From: CAZYSK01 sp964649415
GTDB lineage: Bacteria > Chloroflexota > Anaerolineae > B4-G1
DNA length: 64,000 nucleotides
Direction: 5' to 3'
Assembly (NCBI GenBank): GCA_964649415.1
Contig: CAZYSK010000015.1
Location: 36,667-100,666, forward strand
In this document: positions 59,718 through 64,000 of the stretch, one piece after another
Layout of the letters: every line of letters begins with the position of its first letter
How positions within the stretch are numbered: position 1 is the stretch's first letter
The notes under the pieces: generated by a model
Seen by the model: the letters and a program-made list of their open reading frames with translations, nothing else
What the model was told of the DNA's origin: nothing
Databases searched by the model: none
Program-made: the position numbers and the translations under genes

Positions 59718-62700
59718 GTGGATTCGATCGTCGGCAAGACACTAGGGAAATACCAGATCCTGGAACTCATCGGGCGAGGTGCCATGGCTGAGGTCTACAA
59801 GGCCTATCAGCCAGCGCTGGATCGGCACGTCGCCATCAAGATCATGCACTCCTTTCTCGCTGAGGACAAGGGCTTCCTGGACCGATTCCAACGGGAGGCC
59901 CAGGCAGCAGCCCAACTGCGCCATCCCAACATCGTACGGGTGTATGACTTCGAAGTCTTGGGCGGCGTGTACTACTACATGGTCATGGAGTTCATCGACG
60001 GCCCCACACTGCACTCCGAGCTCCAGACACGGGCAGCAGTGCATGAGACCATGGCGCTGGAGGATGCCATCCACATCGTCAAGGACGTGACATCCGCGCT
60101 CTCCTATGCACACAGCCGCGGGATGATCCACCGGGACATCAAGCCATCCAACGTGGTGATAAACCAGGAAAACAAAGCGATTCTGACGGATTTCGGTATG
60201 GCCAAAATCATCAATGACGCGCAGTACACCGGCACCGGCATGATCACAGGCACGCCGAACTATATGCCGCCTGAGCAGGGATTGGGGAAATCGGCAGACG
60301 CGCGCAGCGACATCTACTCACTGGGGGCCATGTTCTTCCAGATGGTGACCGGGCGGCTCCCATATTACGCGGACTCGGCGGTAACGGTCCTACTCAAACA
60401 CATCAACGATCCGACCCCCATACCCAGCCAGGCCAACCCGACCCTGCCGTCAACGATTGACCGCGTCATCCTCAAGGCAATGGCCAAAGACCCAGGTGAC
60501 CGCCACCAGACAGCCCAGGAGCTCCTGGAACACCTCAGGCGGATCGAGAAAGCCCCATCCCCACTGGACACAGCGATATTCGCGTTCTCGACCGGCGCTC
60601 CCGCACCCCCCGACTCCACCGCAGACGCACGATCAACGTCACCATCAGACCCTAAAGGTTTTCTGAAACCTTTAGGGTCTGCCGCGGACGCAGGGTCAAT
60701 GTCCGCGGACGCACAACCATTGTCCGCGGACGCACGACCAATGTCCGCCCCCACCACTCCGCCCTTCTCCGGCACACCTGCCGGCCCAGCACCACCCGGC
60801 GACGGACGCAGCCAACCGCAGACGGTCGGAGTCAATGTGCGCAGTGTCCGCAATGTCCATAATGCCCGCGCCGCGCCTGCCGCAGTAGACCTCGCGCCCT
60901 ACACACTGTCACCCGGCCTCGTTGCCACAGACCCCGCCGATCTGCCGGGCATGTGCGACGCTAACTGGCAACGGGCCGTGGACCACTTCGCCAAGGGATA
61001 CATCACTGACTGGCTGCGCGAGGGCGTCGACCGGTTACGAGCCGCCTACCAGCATGGCCTGGCCGACGAAGTGGAGCTGATCGCCGCCCGGGCCGAAGCA
61101 ATCGTGCGACGGATCCAGGACGGCGACGAAATCGCTCGCAACGCCGGCCTGGAGGAATTCCTGGAATCACTAGGTGCGCCTCCCCCGACCGTGGCCATTG
61201 CCCCCCCGAGACTTGACCTGCCGGCAGTAGGGGTAGGCGAGGCCGGGCAGGCAGCGGCCCTGACCATCACCAACAAGGGCCGGGGCTATCTGTTTGGCAG
61301 AATCGTGTGCCGGGTCCCCTGGCTCGATCCGAGGCCGCGGCGCTTTGGCTGCACGGCGGGTCAAGGCTGCACAATAACGACGAGAATGGACACAAGCGGC
61401 CTGCCCGCCAGCAAGATCCAGTCACCCGACGCCCTTCAGGTGCGCACCAGCGGCGGCGACCGGGACATCCCAGTCCAGGTTGACATCCTGCCGTCCGCAT
61501 TGCGCACTGACGCCTCCACGCTCGATTTCGGCACGGTGGGTAAGGGTGAGTCTGCCCAGGCAGCTTTCAACGTCCGTAACGGCGGGCGGGGCTACCTCAT
61601 CGGCAGGGTCCGCTGCCGGGAGCCGTGGCTCACCGCATTGCCCCAGCGTTTCAAGGTGCCGGCAGGGAAGAGCGTCCAGGTAGTCGCGAGCGCCGATTCG
61701 CAGTCGCTCCCCCCGGGGGAGGTCGTCCACGATTGGGCGCTGGTGATAGAGAGCAATGGGGGCCACGCGGTCCTGGGCCTGGAGTTGGTCGTCCTGCCCC
61801 CTAGCCTGGAGGTCGAGCCGGCGCAGATACTCCTGCCCGACGTGGACCTGGCCGAGCCCAGGCCGGAAAGAAGCGCCGAGTTGACAGTGCGCAACGCCGG
61901 ACCTGGGATACTGACCGGTGCAGTGAAGACAGAAGGCGACTGGTTGACAGCCGAGCCGGCCGCGTTCCGCTGCCGAAGTGGAGAGGCCCAGCGACTACGC
62001 CTGTCAACGGCCCAGTTGAGGTCAGGAGACCTCGCCCAATCCGTTCGCGTCGTCTCCAACGCAGGCACGGCCGAGGTGTCGGTGCTGCTGCGGGTGCGTT
62101 TCTCCACGGAACCCGACATGGTGCACGTCCCGGCGGGCGAATTCCTGAGAGGCAGCCAGGAGCAAGACAAACACGCGCCAGCGTCCGAGAAACCTCAGCG
62201 CCCGATTCACCTAGACGAGTATTGGATCGCCAGGTACCCAGTGACCAACGCTCAGTACGCTGCCTTCGCGCGGGTCACGGGGCGCCGCCCGCCGGACGGC
62301 TGGGAGGGAGACCTGCCGCCGGCGGGGAAGGAGCGCCACCCGGTGGTTAATGTAAGCTGGTGGGATGCCGTGGCCTACTGCCACTGGCTGGCCGAGCTGA
62401 CGGGCAAGCCGTACCGGCTGCCGACAGAGGCTCAGTGGGAGAAAGCGGCACGCGGCACAGATGGACACGTGTATCCCTGGGGAAACAGGTGGGATAGCCG
62501 GAAGTGCAACTCGAGGGAGGGGCATCAAAGAGGCACGAGTCCGGTAGGGACCCACAGCCCGGCCGGGGACAGCCCCTTTGGCTGTGCCGATACGGTGGGC
62601 AACGTATTGGAATGGGTGGCCGACTGGTACCACGAGGCGTACTACGCCCGCTCCTCGGTGGACCAGAACCCATACGGCCCATCTTCAGGCGTGATCAAGG

Positions 62701-62882
62701 TGCTGCGCGGCGGCTCGTGGTCCGCCGACCGGTGGGGAGTTCGCTGCACCAGCCGCTACCAGGGCAATCGCAAAGCGACCAGCCCTGAAGCCGGTTTCCG
62801 CTGTGCGTTATTCGCGTCGCCGAAGACAGCAGACACTGACTCCGACCATCTACAGTCAGCTGCGTCCGCGGAGGATTCCTGA
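59718..62882 (+). CDS. Ser/Thr protein kinase fused to Ig-like repeats and a formylglycine-generating-enzyme domain
   Basis: 1054 residues from GTG 59718 (AAGGA 8 bp upstream). Kinase domain (about 10-270): GRGAMAEVYKAYQ, VAIKIM, HRDIKPSNVVIN and DFGMAKI. A low-complexity linker (about 290-400) is written by several repeats (DPKGFLKPLGSAADAG, SADA blocks). A small helical domain (about 410-490) precedes three related Ig/ASPM-like beta domains (about 490-800; GRGYLFGRI, GRGYLIGRV, GPGILTGAV). The FGE-sulfatase/SUMF1-like domain (about 800-1030) has MVHVPAGEFLRGS, YPVTNAQYAAF, LPTEAQWEKAARG and VLRGGSWSADRWGVRC. No membrane helix is obvious. The C-terminal LQSAASAEDS is repeat-encoded. Confidence 0.94.
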   Translation: MDSIVGKTLGKYQILELIGRGAMAEVYKAYQPALDRHVAIKIMHSFLAEDKGFLDRFQREAQAAAQLRHPNIVRVYDFEVLGGVYYYMVMEFIDGPTLHSELQTRAAVHETMALEDAIHIVKDVTSALSYAHSRGMIHRDIKPSNVVINQENKAILTDFGMAKIINDAQYTGTGMITGTPNYMPPEQGLGKSADARSDIYSLGAMFFQMVTGRLPYYADSAVTVLLKHINDPTPIPSQANPTLPSTIDRVILKAMAKDPGDRHQTAQELLEHLRRIEKAPSPLDTAIFAFSTGAPAPPDSTADARSTSPSDPKGFLKPLGSAADAGSMSADAQPLSADARPMSAPTTPPFSGTPAGPAPPGDGRSQPQTVGVNVRSVRNVHNARAAPAAVDLAPYTLSPGLVATDPADLPGMCDANWQRAVDHFAKGYITDWLREGVDRLRAAYQHGLADEVELIAARAEAIVRRIQDGDEIARNAGLEEFLESLGAPPPTVAIAPPRLDLPAVGVGEAGQAAALTITNKGRGYLFGRIVCRVPWLDPRPRRFGCTAGQGCTITTRMDTSGLPASKIQSPDALQVRTSGGDRDIPVQVDILPSALRTDASTLDFGTVGKGESAQAAFNVRNGGRGYLIGRVRCREPWLTALPQRFKVPAGKSVQVVASADSQSLPPGEVVHDWALVIESNGGHAVLGLELVVLPPSLEVEPAQILLPDVDLAEPRPERSAELTVRNAGPGILTGAVKTEGDWLTAEPAAFRCRSGEAQRLRLSTAQLRSGDLAQSVRVVSNAGTAEVSVLLRVRFSTEPDMVHVPAGEFLRGSQEQDKHAPASEKPQRPIHLDEYWIARYPVTNAQYAAFARVTGRRPPDGWEGDLPPAGKERHPVVNVSWWDAVAYCHWLAELTGKPYRLPTEAQWEKAARGTDGHVYPWGNRWDSRKCNSREGHQRGTSPVGTHSPAGDSPFGCADTVGNVLEWVADWYHEAYYARSSVDQNPYGPSSGVIKVLRGGSWSADRWGVRCTSRYQGNRKATSPEAGFRCALFASPKTADTDSDHLQSAASAEDS
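60647..60680. repeat. perfect 15-bp hairpin inside the kinase linker
   Basis: AGACCCTAAAGGTTT (60647-60661) and AAACCTTTAGGGTCT (60666-60680) around a TCTG loop, in frame, giving DPKGFLKPLGS. Confidence 0.9.
60700..60749. repeat. tandem GTCCGCGGAC units in the kinase linker
   Basis: Units of about 21 bp containing GTCCGCGGACGCAC, at about 60700 and 60721, with a partial third and degenerate copies upstream (from about 60620). They translate to SADAQPLSADARPMSA. The same core occurs at 13972-13987 and, with one change, at 58111-58126. Confidence 0.82.
60803..60838. repeat. interspersed repeat, copy C (inverse orientation)
   Basis: Inverse complement of the element at 45664-45699, nearly identical over 36 bp, in frame in the kinase linker (RSQPQTVGVNV). 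Confidence 0.8.
62833..62870. repeat. interspersed repeat, copy B
   Basis: Direct copy of the element at 45664-45699 with a few changes. It again lies at the 3' end of a gene and gives DSDHLQSAASAE. Confidence 0.8.
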
Positions 62883-63063
62883 CGCCCCGGTGGGATCGGT
62901 GTCCACGATCGACCGTGTCCGCCCCGGAGGTGTTGGGGCCACCCGCCGCGCCCCACCAAATGCTACTCCTCTGCTAACAGCTCGCGATCCACCCACACCC
63001 GCACCACGTCCAGGTCCAACCCATCCCTCCTTTCCCCAATCACATACCAATCGCACAGTGGCA

Positions 63064-63090
63064 GCGGGGAGGCTATCGCTGCCTCCCCGC
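63064..63090. terminator. bidirectional terminator-like hairpin between convergent genes
   Basis: A perfect 10-bp stem, GCGGGGAGGC (63064-63073) with GCCTCCCCGC (63081-63090), loop TATCGCT. It lies in the 294-bp gap between the kinase and FG-GAP genes. There is no long T run on either side; the rest of the gap shows nothing else. Confidence 0.6.
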
Positions 63091-63176
63091 GCACTCCATG
63101 TGCGCTACGTGGTTTTCAAGCACGAACCCTCCTGCCCAGACCACACGCCATTCGCGCTTGGCCAAGACCGGCTGCG

Positions 63177-64000
63177 CTACTCATAGTTGTTCAGCATCAC
63201 AGGTAGGTAGACTTGGCTCTGCTCCACCGTGGGGATTGCGGCCAAGGCAAACCCGAACCGATCGCCGGTCTCGGGCGTCCCCTGCAGGCCGTTGTTGCCC
63301 TGGTACCAGAGCTGGTCACCGGCGGCGGTGAGTCCCGAATCCGAGCCGTATAGAACATTCACCGCGCCAGCCTGGTCTGTGGTTTCGATCGCCTCATATG
63401 GAACGCCTATAGCCAAGTCGGTATAATCATCGCCATCAAAGTTGCCGGCGGCCAGCGCATATCCAAAGCGATCGTCGGCCTCCTCCGCACCCTCAACATC
63501 CGAGATATCCTGACGCCACAGTTGGTCTCCTATGGCGGTGAGTCCGTCGGCCGTGCCGTACAAGACTTGCACGATGCCGGTGTCCGGATCGTTCCAGTGC
63601 TCGTAGGGCACCCCCACAGCCAGATCCACGTAACCATCGCCGTCGAAGTCGCCGGCAGTCAGGGCAAACCCGAACCGATCATTTTCCTCAGTGATGCTAC
63701 CGATGCCTGAAACGTCCTGGTGCCAGTAGTCACTGTCTGAAGCGATGATCCCGGTGGAGGAGCCATACAGGACGTTCACAGCCCCAGCCTCCAAGACCGA
63801 CGGGCTGCCGATGTCCTCGTAAGGCACGCCCACGGCCAGGTCGGCATAGCCATCGCCGTCGAAATCACCCACGGTCAGGGCCGACCCGAAGTAATCGTTC
63901 TCATCGGCCGTGTCTGCAACGCCTGAACGGTCCTGATGCCAGAAATCGTTGCTCACGCGCGTGATGAGCCCGCTGGCGCTGCCATAGTAAATGTCCACGG
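63177..64000 (-). CDS. FG-GAP repeat (integrin alpha-like) secreted protein, C-terminal part
   Basis: The gene runs out of the right edge; 274 residues of the C-terminus are present. Four FG-GAP units of about 65 residues repeat the pattern NDRFGFALTAGDFDGDGYVDLAVGVPYE, with DxDxDG-type calcium loops (DFDGDGYAD, DFDGDGYVD, NFDGDDYTD). Each unit contains a YGSxxGL strand. Such repeats form an extracellular beta-propeller. The C-terminus, SQVYLPVMLNNYE, resembles the YLPL-x-L tails common on secreted proteins of Anaerolineae, so it may be a surface-retention signal; that is inference. Confidence 0.92.
   Translation of the reverse strand, partial: VDIYYGSASGLITRVSNDFWHQDRSGVADTADENDYFGSALTVGDFDGDGYADLAVGVPYEDIGSPSVLEAGAVNVLYGSSTGIIASDSDYWHQDVSGIGSITEENDRFGFALTAGDFDGDGYVDLAVGVPYEHWNDPDTGIVQVLYGTADGLTAIGDQLWRQDISDVEGAEEADDRFGYALAAGNFDGDDYTDLAIGVPYEAIETTDQAGAVNVLYGSDSGLTAAGDQLWYQGNNGLQGTPETGDRFGFALAAIPTVEQSQVYLPVMLNNYE

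Noticed and set aside
59048..59791. Open frame of 247 codons through the tandem array
   Set aside because: It follows the 36-bp period (12 codons), switches frame at 55-bp units, has no ribosome site or domain, and overlaps the kinase start.

Overview
The window is GC-rich bacterial chromosomal DNA with dense genes, short gaps and many operons. It looks like a Chloroflexota (Anaerolineae-type) genome. That is inference from several signs together: a secreted FG-GAP protein ending in a YLP-type tail, two Ser/Thr kinases fused to NBR1-type Ig or formylglycine-generating-enzyme domains, a T-box leader, a minimal SufC/SufBD pair, and many small palindromic and 7-bp repeats that run into gene ends. 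Several promoters are readable as near-consensus sigma70 sites (TTGACA or TTGCCA, 16-17 bp, TATAAT-like). No insertion sequence, prophage or CRISPR array was found.

Layout. 1-1096: 3' end of a GH2 beta-mannosidase. 1119-15028 (minus strand): an ABC-2 export region with two HlyD-type adaptors, two ATPases, five permeases, one PaaX-like and three TetR regulators, in at least three transcription units with recognisable promoters and, for the TetR units, palindromic operators. 15050-22265: GNAT acetyltransferase, GAF histidine kinase, SufC plus SufB/D, a double-thioredoxin/CcdA membrane protein, a DUF2284 protein and a small protein. 22326-29293: a Ser/Thr kinase and a very large FIST-PAS-GAF histidine kinase. 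29329-30160: tRNA-Gly(CCC), a cyclic-nucleotide-binding protein and tRNA-Pro(GGG) with promoter and terminator. 30213-38076: a REC-ParA protein, endonuclease V, sirtuin, histidine kinase, RpiB, membrane proteins, a glycosyltransferase and a methyltransferase.

38307-46343 is a polyphosphate cluster: CYTH-HTH-CHAD protein, polyphosphate glucokinase, two tandem PPK2 proteins, PPK1, a metallophosphoesterase and an HD protein related to the exopolyphosphatase C-terminus. A third PPK2 lies at 51272. Together they could make polyphosphate and spend it on glucose and nucleotides. 46349-50662 is a threonine-branch operon behind a T-box leader: aspartate kinase, a HAD-like protein with unusual motif order, and threonine synthase.

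52179-59002 is a glycyl-radical-enzyme cluster in which an adenosine-deaminase-like amidohydrolase and a C69 (secernin-like) hydrolase sit between the enzyme and its radical-SAM activase, followed by a PNPOx-like protein. The substrate is unknown and this is the best candidate for an undescribed pathway. 59018-59526 is a tandem array with regular higher-order structure. 59615-62882 is a nested inverted repeat followed by a kinase-Ig-FGE fusion whose linker is built from several repeat families. The window ends in a truncated FG-GAP gene on the minus strand.
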